Of a stretch of 12,943 nt of DNA, positions 6,290 through 11,596 are shown piece after piece. The DNA is taken from NCBI GenBank assembly GCA_910579705.1, contig CAJTUI010000023.1:1-12943 (forward strand). Direction: 5' to 3'. Numbering within the stretch: position 1 is the stretch's first letter; each line of letters opens with the position of its first letter. The notes below the pieces were generated by a model that did not search any database, was not told the DNA's origin, and was given only the letters and a program-made list of their open reading frames with translations. Origin of the DNA: an uncultured Christensenella sp. GTDB taxonomy: Bacteria > Bacillota > Clostridia > Christensenellales > Borkfalkiaceae. The position numbers and the translations under genes were made by a program.

Positions 6290-7780
6290 ATGAAAAGGTT
6301 TAAAAGATTACATAACATAGCGGCGGTTTTGCTCGCGCTTATATTTTTAAATCTTACGGCGGTTATTAGCGGCGTTGGCGGTAATGCTTACGCCGCCGAA
6401 TCCGTTTCCAACGTTCTGGACGATTTGCGCAAGGATACCGCTTTCAACTTCGCCGATTACCCCGAAAACCCGCAAGACTATTCGTTGAAAGTTATCCAAA
6501 TTGCAGAGAGCACGGACGGCGAACTGTTGATTTACGTCTACCAGCCGAGCGGCACGCGAAAGAATTTGCGCGCAAGTACAATCAATATTGCGCGTGAACC
6601 GGACAACAGCGACGATTTAAATTTTACCCCTTATTCCCTCAGGCTACAAAGCGCAAACGGCGTGTTTTTCAAGTACAAAGTCCTTAACTTTAAGATAAGC
6701 CCCGCCGTCGTTCGCTTTTATAATATTTCCAACATTTTGCGCCCTTTTGACGAAGCGATAGACCACGGCAACGGGAATATATCCGAAATTCCCAACAGGG
6801 TTGCGCAGTTCTGGACGGCGCAGACCATTGACGGAAACGTTAAGTACACTCTGGATACAACCGAAGTTATCGAAATAACCCAGAAAGTAGTTGGGTATTG
6901 CTATTACGACGACGGTTTAAATCTCGGCTGGGGCGCTATGGAAGGCGCTACAAAAGCGTATTTCGTCGCCTTCGATACCAACAGACCGATTGAAAAACTT
7001 ATTAGCGCGGACTTGACTTTTTGGGCGTCAAAGGCACATTGTAAAATTTGTTGTAACCCGTTCCATACAAACCACGACTACCTCTACGACTTCAAAGACC
7101 CCGAGTATATCGATTACGGCACAGGCGTTTATAATACCGAGCCGCTGACGATTACGGACAAAGAATATTGGGGCAACCAGGGCGGCGGCAATATAAGGCC
7201 CGTAACTAAGTTTTTGCGCAAGCGCATTCGTACGACTTCGGAATTTATCGCGGACGAAAACAATAAAGACTACGAACTTGTAGACGGCAACCAACTGAAC
7301 GGCACGAAATGGGTTTTGAACTTTTACGAGGCGCAGGACAAATATAAAATTAATAACGTCTGGCTGTCGTTTATTCCCTGGGTGACCAAAATCCCGGGCA
7401 TTTCAGACGGCGAGGCAGAAATTAACAACGTTTACGACGTGCAAATACTCAGGCTTGAATTTAAAACGGACGGTGATGTTTACAACCTGGGCGTGGTTGA
7501 CAACAAGCAATCGCCCGACGACGAGCCGATTAATAATAAAAAGGGTTGCGGCGGCTGCGGCTCCTGCGCCTGGTTAGCCGCATTGCCCTGGTGGGCTTGG
7601 TTATTGATTATCTTCCTCGCGCCTGTTATTATCTTCCTTTTACTCAAATTGCTTATATGGCTTGTCACTCTACCGTTTAAAGCAGTTAAATCTAAATGGA
7701 ATAAGCGCAAGGCCGCGCCAGCAAAGCCAAAACAATCCAACCAACGCAAGAAACGAAAGAAACCGAGGAAAAAGAAATGA
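6290..7780 (+). CDS. Secreted protein with C-terminal TM anchor and basic tail (496 aa)
   Basis: The ATG at 6290 lies one base after the previous stop and has no ribosome binding site, so translation is probably coupled. A signal peptide is clear: MKRFKRLHN, a hydrophobic core, and a likely cleavage after AYA near residue 36. The mature part is a roughly 390-residue extracellular region with a CKICCNPFHTNH cysteine/histidine cluster. A Gly/Cys-rich turn (CGGCGSC), a long membrane segment starting at WLAALPWWAWLLIIFLAPVI, and a very basic tail ending RKKRKKPRKKK close it. This topology, secreted then anchored at the C-terminus with a positive cytoplasmic tail, matches filamentous phage adsorption proteins of pIII type. 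There is no recognisable sequence family. The 3' end overlaps the next gene (ATGA). Confidence 0.88.
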   Translation: MKRFKRLHNIAAVLLALIFLNLTAVISGVGGNAYAAESVSNVLDDLRKDTAFNFADYPENPQDYSLKVIQIAESTDGELLIYVYQPSGTRKNLRASTINIAREPDNSDDLNFTPYSLRLQSANGVFFKYKVLNFKISPAVVRFYNISNILRPFDEAIDHGNGNISEIPNRVAQFWTAQTIDGNVKYTLDTTEVIEITQKVVGYCYYDDGLNLGWGAMEGATKAYFVAFDTNRPIEKLISADLTFWASKAHCKICCNPFHTNHDYLYDFKDPEYIDYGTGVYNTEPLTITDKEYWGNQGGGNIRPVTKFLRKRIRTTSEFIADENNKDYELVDGNQLNGTKWVLNFYEAQDKYKINNVWLSFIPWVTKIPGISDGEAEINNVYDVQILRLEFKTDGDVYNLGVVDNKQSPDDEPINNKKGCGGCGSCAWLAALPWWAWLLIIFLAPVIIFLLLKLLIWLVTLPFKAVKSKWNKRKAAPAKPKQSNQRKKRKKPRKKK

Positions 7781-7965
7781 CCGTATTTTTTATAATCGCC
7801 TTTATATGCTCGCTGTTTGCTCGGATTCTATTCGGCGCGTTCGTTGACAAGGTTAGCGTTTTTGAAAGGCTCCTTACGCCTTTAACCTGGGTTACCGTCG
7901 GTTTTGGCGTTCTCGCCGCCGTGTTTATTGCTATTAAAATTTACAAAGAGATTAAACATAAATGA
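7777..7965 (+). CDS. Small two-TM membrane protein (62 aa)
   Basis: A 62-residue, very hydrophobic protein overlapping the genes on both sides by four bases (ATGA at each junction). Two membrane helices are likely, MTVFFIIAFICSLFARILFG and, after a short polar loop (DKVSVFERL), WVTVGFGVLAAVFIAIKIY. A basic end KEIKHK follows. The gene lies between the adsorption-like protein and the Zot-like ATPase, where filamentous phages keep small minor coat proteins such as pVI. It could be a minor coat protein or the membrane partner of the ATPase. It lacks the signal peptide and short helical form of a classical pVIII major coat. Confidence 0.85.
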   Translation: MTVFFIIAFICSLFARILFGAFVDKVSVFERLLTPLTWVTVGFGVLAAVFIAIKIYKEIKHK

Positions 7966-8681
7966 GCGAAATACATTGCGTATTCGGAGAACGCGGCGCC
8001 GGTAAGAGCGTTTTTTTGGTAAGTAATCTTGCGCAGATATATTTCGAGCGCGGACAAAAACTTCTGGAACGTTCACGGCGGATAATCGAAGAGCAAAACA
8101 AAAGCCGCAAACACAAACTTACACCACCCGACAAAGTCCCGATTTATTGTAATTTCAAAGTTAAAATACAAAATCCAGACGGCAGTATTTATGAGCCGTA
8201 CTATATAAAAGGCTCGGAAATAGGTATTGGCAAGAAGTATAAAAAGATTTATCCGGGCGCAGTGATTTTCATTGACGAGGCCCAGAACGAGTTCAACTCA
8301 AAAAATGATTTACCGCGCGCGGTAAGCGCATTTTTCGAGAAGAGCCGGCACGCCGATTTTGAAATCTGGCTGGCCTCGCAACGTCCGATTTTGATAAATA
8401 AGGACATACGCGACCTGTCCCGCCACTTCGTACAGATTTACAATCTGGAAATGACAAAAGCCCCGTTCGACATAATTTGCGGTTTGAAATGGCATTGCCG
8501 CGAGTTCGACAGCCGCGCCGACGTCGACGAGTACGTGGACCTTTCTAAAAAGGGTAAAGCCGATATTGTAAGTTATAGGGAAACCGTATACAAGAGCGGC
8601 GGCGAAGTTCTGGACTATTACGACAGTAAATCATATCTAACCGATTATTTACCCGACGAGGGCAACAACTATGCGAATTAA
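7962..8681 (+). CDS. zot: Zot/pI-like filamentous phage assembly ATPase
   Basis: A 239-residue protein of the Zot/pI (P-loop) family, which drives assembly and export of filamentous phage at the inner membrane. The Walker A motif GERGAGKS is at residues 9-16. Walker B with the acidic pair is AVIFIDEAQNEF (100-111, Asp105 and Glu106). The FFEKSRH and WLASQRP motifs (124-142) typical of the family follow. No membrane helix is present, whereas gene I protein of Ff phages and Vibrio Zot carry one after the ATPase domain. Here the anchor must come from a neighbour. It overlaps the two-TM gene upstream (ATGA) and the next gene by 11 bases. This is the key gene for calling the region inovirus-like. 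Confidence 0.9.
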   Translation: MSEIHCVFGERGAGKSVFLVSNLAQIYFERGQKLLERSRRIIEEQNKSRKHKLTPPDKVPIYCNFKVKIQNPDGSIYEPYYIKGSEIGIGKKYKKIYPGAVIFIDEAQNEFNSKNDLPRAVSAFFEKSRHADFEIWLASQRPILINKDIRDLSRHFVQIYNLEMTKAPFDIICGLKWHCREFDSRADVDEYVDLSKKGKADIVSYRETVYKSGGEVLDYYDSKSYLTDYLPDEGNNYAN

Positions 8682-9387
8682 GAAACTGAGCAAGCGGCGC
8701 GGACGGTATTTACCGCTTACGGAAATTCAAAAAATCGACAGTGAGTTTTTGAACGAAATGGAACGCGTTAAAACACGCCTGGGTTTTATCAAGGACGAGG
8801 CTATTATAAAAGCGTTTCAGGAAGTGCTTTTAAGCGCGTATACCGCCGCGATAGAGTTACGTACAAGCGAATGTGAAGTGGACTATGAAATTAAACTCGC
8901 GCAGATTAAAGCAAGAGAAAAAGAAGAAACGCCCTGGCGGCGGTGTTGGCTGTGGCGATTACTCTTCCGCCCTCTCACTAACCGCGCACAGGATATTATC
9001 GAAGAGCGCGCAGAACTTAACGCAGACGTTATCCATACGGCCGCTGAAAAGGAAATCGAGGCCGAACGCAATAAACAGCCTGAAACAATCAAAACGCCGT
9101 CTAAACGTAAGTTAAGGCGTGAAATGCGCAAAGAGTTAAAAATGATTATAAAAAGAGCCGATAACGCCGACCTGCGCGAAGCGTTTGAAGAACCGCAAGA
9201 CGTTCCGGAACCGGAGAGCACAGAACCCGCACCCTGCGCGCCGGAAAAGCCTGCCAACACCCAGGAGCCGACAAAAACGCAAGACAAACAATTGCCCGGA
9301 CAAATGACGTTGGACGACGTACAAACACCGGCACAACCGGCACGCAGGCCACGACCGCCGCGGAACTGCCGGAAACCGCCAACGTAA
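8671..9387 (+). CDS. Basic coiled-coil protein with proline-rich tail (238 aa)
   Basis: The ATG at 8671 lies inside the end of the Zot-like gene, in another frame. The protein is mostly helical and highly charged. A basic start (MRIKKLSKRRGRY) leads to long helices at about 15-90, then a short Trp/Arg/Leu segment WRRCWLWRLLFRPL (about 89-102) that could lie on the membrane. A second coiled coil runs to about 175. The last 60 residues are rich in Pro, Glu, Gln and Thr, end in PARRPRPPR, and include QLPGQMTLDD. I recognise no family. Its coupling to the ATPase gene suggests a partner in virion assembly, perhaps giving the membrane contact that the ATPase lacks. That is inference. Confidence 0.82.
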   Translation: MRIKKLSKRRGRYLPLTEIQKIDSEFLNEMERVKTRLGFIKDEAIIKAFQEVLLSAYTAAIELRTSECEVDYEIKLAQIKAREKEETPWRRCWLWRLLFRPLTNRAQDIIEERAELNADVIHTAAEKEIEAERNKQPETIKTPSKRKLRREMRKELKMIIKRADNADLREAFEEPQDVPEPESTEPAPCAPEKPANTQEPTKTQDKQLPGQMTLDDVQTPAQPARRPRPPRNCRKPPT

Positions 9388-9450
9388 GGACAGTGAGCGG
9401 CATCCAGACCACGGCAACACCTTTTTATTAGCAAAAAAAGGAGAAACTGA

Positions 9451-9541
9451 CCGGCGCGCCCGCATTGGCAGGGGGCGCAGCGACAAGGCGGGCGCGCCGG
9501 ACTACTTCTCTAATTTTCGGGGTGTCGGGGGCTTGCCCCCG
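9451..9541. repeat. Two very GC-rich hairpins between operon genes
   Basis: CCGGCGCGCCCGC (9451-9463) pairs perfectly with GCGGGCGCGCCGG (9488-9500) around a 24-base loop. Downstream, CGGGGGC (9526-9532) pairs with GCCCCCG (9535-9541) across two bases. Neither has a T-run, so ordinary termination is unlikely. An AAAGGAGAAAC sequence just before (9436-9446) looks like a ribosome binding site but leads to no usable start. Candidates are a packaging signal, a single-strand origin or an RNA-processing site. Confidence 0.6.
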
Positions 9542-9604
9542 CCATTATTAAAAATGGTCGTCAATTTGCGCACCGTGAAAAATAACAAATCAAAAGGATA
9601 AATT

Positions 9605-9742
9605 ATGGACGAATTTGAAAGAATTGCAAAGCGTGCAATGTGCAGCGGCGAAGGCGATTGCGAGAACTGCTCCTGTTGGGGCAGTTGCGAATACGGAATA
9701 ACACTGCCGGAAGAAAACTATTGCGACGAGGACAACGAATAA
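9605..9742 (+). CDS. Small acidic cysteine-rich protein (45 aa)
   Basis: An ATG at 9605, six nt after AAAGGA, opens a 45-residue frame ending TAA at 9740-9742. The stop overlaps the ATG of the next gene (TAATG). The protein has six cysteines in 45 residues (MCSGEGDCENCSCWGSCEYG, then YCDEDNE), enough to bind a metal or form disulphides. It is strongly acidic. There is no signal peptide, so zinc or iron-sulphur binding in the cytoplasm is more likely than a secreted disulphide protein. No family is recognised. Coupling with the next cysteine-rich gene supports it being real. Confidence 0.72.
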   Translation: MDEFERIAKRAMCSGEGDCENCSCWGSCEYGITLPEENYCDEDNE

Positions 9743-9948
9743 TGGGCGTTAGATGTTTCAACGTGCCGACGTTCTGCTGCGTATGCGACGAGTGCGGCAC
9801 GGTGCGCGACGTTGAAAAAAACTTTGACAAAATATATAACGGCGCGCAGGCTGTGCGCTCGCTTGGTTGGAGTTTCGGCAAAGATAAACGCGTTTTATGT
9901 GATAAGTGCCGAATTGACAATTACCAATATGCCGCGCGCTACAAATAA
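9742..9948 (+). CDS. Small zinc-ribbon-like protein (68 aa)
   Basis: Starting at the ATG that overlaps the previous stop, the protein has 68 residues. An N-terminal TFCCVCDECG cluster and a later VLCDKC pair make a four-cysteine zinc ribbon (CxxC about 42 residues before CxxC). An aromatic, basic tail (IDNYQYAARYK) follows. The frame extends upstream to 9640 without a stop, but the coupled ATG at 9742 is the better choice. Such small ribbons in phages often bind nucleic acid or act as regulators. No specific role can be assigned. Downstream lies a hairpin (9956-9994), then another zinc-ribbon gene. Confidence 0.8.
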   Translation: MGVRCFNVPTFCCVCDECGTVRDVEKNFDKIYNGAQAVRSLGWSFGKDKRVLCDKCRIDNYQYAARYK

Positions 9949-9955
9949 AAATTAC

Positions 9956-9994
9956 CCGGTTACAAGTAGTAAGACGTCGTACTACTTGCGCCGG
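9956..9994. repeat. Cruciform-like hairpin between zinc-ribbon genes
   Basis: CAAGTAGTA (9963-9971) pairs perfectly with TACTACTTG (9980-9988), with loop AGACGTCG. Outside it, CCGG (9956-9959) pairs with CCGG (9991-9994) across a small internal loop. There is no T-run. It may be a protein-binding dyad, an mRNA end or an origin-type hairpin. Confidence 0.55.
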
Positions 9995-10037
9995 CATAAG
10001 TAGTCAAGCGCGAAACCACTTAAAAGGGGGTAAACAA

Positions 10038-10265
10038 ATGAGAGCAAAATTATATATCTGCGACGATTGCGGGCGCGAGGACGAGTTCACCTCATACGTT
10101 AAAGCACGGGCGGCCTGTTGGGCGGTTGCAAAAGATTATAGCAAATGCTATTGCCCTTCCTGCGCGCCTGAACACCGCAAGGGCGGCGCGAACGGCAAGG
10201 CCGCAAAACCACGGCCACGGCCACCGCGCGGCTTGCAACAACTTAAAATAGATAATTTAGGGTGA
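10038..10265 (+). CDS. Small zinc-finger-like protein with basic Pro-rich tail (75 aa)
   Basis: An ATG at 10038, seven nt after AAGGGGG, starts a 75-residue protein. The first part is a zinc ribbon: YICDDCGRED and, later, KCYCPSCAPEH, giving CxxC and CxCxxC pairs about 27 residues apart. The tail is basic and proline-rich (KAAKPRPRPPRG), suggesting nucleic-acid contact. It is the last gene of the rightward operon. Its stop codon lies three bases after the start of a perfect-palindrome terminator. Together with the two preceding genes it makes a cluster of three small cysteine-rich proteins. No family name can be given. Confidence 0.82.
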   Translation: MRAKLYICDDCGREDEFTSYVKARAACWAVAKDYSKCYCPSCAPEHRKGGANGKAAKPRPRPPRGLQQLKIDNLG

Positions 10266-10292
10266 AATGTCCGCGGACATTTCACCCTTTTT
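10260..10292. terminator. Perfect-palindrome terminator closing the phage operon
   Basis: Positions 10260-10287 are a perfect 28-bp palindrome: GGGTGAAATGTCCG followed by its exact complement. It overlaps the last codons of the zinc-finger gene and is followed by TTTTT (10288-10292). It fits a factor-independent terminator. Confidence 0.85.
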
Positions 10293-10924
10293 ACATATAC
10301 CACAACATATAGTATGTTTAATTTTTTAATAACACAATATATTGTGCTATTACATATGCCTGCTACTAAATAGCGGGTAAATCCGAAAAAAATTTAATAC
10401 TTTTTGCGAACTTCAAAAAAATAGACCTTTTTGAGGCTTTATAAAAGTACGCTTTTTTCGGAGTAACAACTCCATACATACGACCGCGCAGCAAGTCGCA
10501 AAACTGCTGGGAGCAGGGCACTCCAACGCTAACATAAAAAAATGCTCGCAGGGCGTGGCTGGCGTCCTTAATAAAATCAAGTGGCGGACTTCTGGCGCGC
10601 AAGCGCGGGAATTTACTGCCGTGTTGCTCGGGCAGAAGTGAGCAAAGAAACACGGCGGACAGGCTTTTTTCGGCGTACGATGACGAAGGAAGGCGGTTTT
10701 CCCCTTTCTAAGGGGTTAACCACGCTTTAAAGCGGCACCAATTCAAAAGGATAGCCACGGTTACCGCGTGCCTGGGTTCCCACTCCTCCCCTTCCACTGC
10801 CGAAACGTAAGCGGGTAGGGGGAAGGGGGTTGCGAGGGGAAACGGGTTAGGGCTGCAAGCCCTCCGAGTTTCCCTAAGCGTATCTTCGCAATGTATTCTT
10901 CTTTGCACGTCAGCACCGTTTCAG
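10293..10924. other. Non-coding part of the provirus with palindromes and hairpins
   Basis: About 630 bp without a convincing gene. The AT-rich left part has two dyads: AACATA/TATGTT (10304-10318) and CACAATATATTGTG (10333-10346), extended to 10328-10351 with one mismatch. The middle (10437-10640) can be read as an open frame on the plus strand but lacks a start codon and ribosome binding site. The right part (10701-10875) folds into several strong hairpins. Filamentous phages keep origins and the packaging signal in such a region. Confidence 0.5.
10701..10875. repeat. Cluster of strong hairpins, candidate phage intergenic region
   Basis: In order: CCCCTT/AAGGGG (10701-10715), a GCTTTAAAGC palindrome (10724-10733), CCCCTTCC/GGAAGGGG (10788-10828) with an inner CTGCC/GGTAG stem, and AGGGCT/AGCCCT (10849-10863). 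The last is enclosed by AGGGGAAAC/GTTTCCCT (10835-10875). The density of stable stems in a non-coding stretch resembles the origin and packaging region of filamentous phages. No specific nick site is recognised. Confidence 0.5.
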
Positions 10925-10953
10925 TTGACTTTCCGCACCGTTTATGATATTCT
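10925..10953 (+). promoter_or_regulatory. Promoter of the small convergent-RNA module
   Basis: TTGACT (10925-10930), a 17-bp spacer and TATTCT (10948-10953) give a good sigma-A promoter. The RNA would start near 10960. It would begin with a GGTGG/CCACC hairpin (10962-10975) and then the motif CACAGCAAGGG...CGGTTAGCCCC (10976-11007). Confidence 0.65.
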
Positions 10954-11026
10954 ATCCTTATGGTGGTAGCCCACCCACAGCAAGGGCCCTTTTAGGCGGT
11001 TAGCCCCAGCGGGGGAATGTGATTAA

Positions 11027-11131
11027 ATGGAATTTGACTTCCTGCGCTTGCTTCTCCGTTTGGTGGAGTTCGGCGCGGTATACTCTTTCAGAGTTACAAA
11101 GGACAAAATTTACATAATCATAAAAAAATAA
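11027..11131 (+). CDS. 34-residue peptide, possible type I toxin
   Basis: An ATG at 11027 follows GGGGG (11011-11015) by 11 nt. The 34 residues begin MEFDFLRLLLRLVEFGAVYS and end in a basic IIIKK. The N-terminal half is hydrophobic with a few charges (an amphipathic or short membrane helix), and the tail is positive. The stop codon lies inside the left arm of a terminator hairpin, as in several small membrane-toxin loci of Gram-positive bacteria. A dedicated promoter lies upstream and an opposing promoter downstream. I do not recognise the peptide itself. The toxin idea rests on the layout, and the hydrophobic segment is weaker than in Fst or TxpA. Confidence 0.5.
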   Translation: MEFDFLRLLLRLVEFGAVYSFRVTKDKIYIIIKK

Positions 11132-11164
11132 CCGCCCTGCTTAGCACTCAGATAGCGGTTATTT
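11126..11164. terminator. Shared bidirectional terminator of the convergent RNAs
   Basis: AAATAACCGC (11126-11135) and GCGGTTATTT (11155-11164) form a 10-bp perfect stem with a 19-base loop. Read on the minus strand it is followed by seven T's in total, a strong terminator. Read on the plus strand the T-run is shorter. It ends both convergent transcripts. Confidence 0.75.
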
Positions 11165-11208
11165 AATCGTAGTCGGGGCTAACCGTTTAAAGTTAATCCC
11201 TTGCTGTG
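11126..11208 (-). ncRNA. Putative antisense RNA of about 80-90 nt
   Basis: A promoter on the minus strand points at the 34-codon ORF and its product would stop at the shared hairpin. The transcript would begin at about 11207 with the CACAGCAAGGG motif. It would be complementary to the 3' end of the small mRNA, including the terminator stem. No protein frame is apparent in it. In known type I systems such an RNA blocks toxin translation. Here that is inference. Confidence 0.55.
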
Positions 11209-11213
11209 TTTTT

Positions 11214-11242
11214 ATTTTATCACCGTTTGCAACAATTGTCAA
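11214..11242 (-). promoter_or_regulatory. Opposing promoter for the antisense RNA
   Basis: On the minus strand TTGACA (11242-11237), a 17-bp spacer and TAAAAT (11219-11214) match the sigma-A consensus closely, better than the promoter of the mRNA. That fits an abundant antisense RNA. Confidence 0.75.
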
Positions 11243-11407
11243 GAAGTTTTCTTGACTATAAGTTGTTAATATGATATTCTAACTTTACGATTTTTGGTAG
11301 TGCACCGCCCAATTTAATAAGTGTTCAAACAAGTGTACGTGCAAAAAATAGCCCTCAAAATGCGCATTTTTATTGATTTTACGCCTATTTTTTCACGTCC
11401 TGTTGCT

Positions 11408-11453
11408 ACTCTTAATCAGTGGGCCCAGGGTTCGAGTCCCTGAAGGTGCACCA
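11408..11453 (+). repeat. attR: 3' part of tRNA-Lys(CTT)
   Basis: These 46 bases equal tRNA positions 31-76. They hold the anticodon loop CTCTTAA with anticodon CTT, the 3' anticodon strand TCAGT, the T arm CAGGG-TTCGAGT-CCCTG, the acceptor 3' strand AAGGTGC, the discriminator A and CCA. The bases just upstream cannot pair as the 5' anticodon strand, and no D arm or 5' acceptor (GCACCTT) is present. This is therefore not a whole tRNA. Tyrosine integrases typically recombine from the anticodon loop to the 3' end and leave exactly such a copy. Confidence 0.88.
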
Positions 11454-11465
11454 AAAGAGTATAAT

Positions 11466-11516
11466 CCGAATTGTATCATCATAACAGGTGAGTGGTTCGG
11501 ATTTACTTTTTATATT
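11466..11516 (+). terminator. Hairpin after the tRNA fragment
   Basis: AATCCGAA (11464-11471) can pair with TTCGGATT (11496-11503), followed by TACTTTTTA. It lies just downstream of the CCA and would serve as a terminator for the host tRNA-Lys gene when intact. Confidence 0.5.
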
Positions 11517-11546
11517 TAACGCTGTATTGTAGAAAATATCTTTTAA

Positions 11547-11588
11547 AAATCGGGGCGGAGTTTTCAACCGAAAACTTCGCCCCGATTT
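11547..11588. terminator. Long-stem bidirectional terminator
   Basis: AAATCGGGGCGGAGTTTTC (11547-11565) pairs with GAAAACTTCGCCCCGATTT (11570-11588) with one G-U wobble and a 4-base loop. On the minus strand it is followed by further T's. It lies 9 bases past the stop of the leftward nuclease-like gene, whose terminator it must be. Confidence 0.85.
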
Positions 11589-11596
11589 GCTTATTA

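Larger units (their letters stand above)
10976..11208. repeat. Inverted two-part motif flanking the small ORF
   Basis: On the plus strand at 10976-11007 the motif is CACAGCAAGGG, 10 bases, CGGTTAGCCCC. On the minus strand at 11208-11175 the same two 11-base blocks recur exactly, 12 bases apart. The intervening bases differ, so the blocks look selected. Both convergent RNAs would carry the motif near their 5' ends. Confidence 0.8.
2693..11453. mobile_element. Inovirus-like provirus integrated at tRNA-Lys(CTT)
   Basis: About 8.8 kb, the usual size range for filamentous phage genomes. The provirus carries, left to right, a tyrosine integrase next to one end, a CI-like repressor, and an operon with membrane or secreted proteins and a Zot/pI-type ATPase. 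Small zinc-finger-like genes, a structured non-coding region and a 46-bp tRNA 3' fragment complete it. Boundaries are inferred from the shared 13-bp core and the tRNA copy. The full left copy of the tRNA segment is not in the window, presumably displaced by the serine-recombinase element. The inovirus assignment rests chiefly on the Zot-like gene and its neighbours. Confidence 0.75.

Noticed and set aside
8883..9434. 183-codon open frame opposite the coiled-coil gene
   Set aside because: It is a shadow of the well-supported rightward gene with its overlapping start. The product is Ser/Ala/Cys-rich with no motif.
10437..10640. Plus-strand open frame reading TTAQQVAKLLGAGHSN, possibly a gene relic
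   Set aside because: It looks somewhat protein-like but lacks a start codon and ribosome binding site and matches no family I know, so I do not list it as a gene.
10366..10653. 95-codon minus-strand frame in the right non-coding region
   Set aside because: It has no ribosome binding site and a low-complexity C-terminus, and it overlaps a plus-strand frame of equal plausibility.
10708..10908. 66-codon minus-strand frame
   Set aside because: It covers the strong hairpins at 10701-10875. The base-paired structure explains the composition better than coding.
11408..11453. Complete tRNA-Lys gene
   Set aside because: Only positions 31-76 are present. The 5' acceptor strand, D arm and 5' anticodon strand are missing, so it is an attachment-site fragment.
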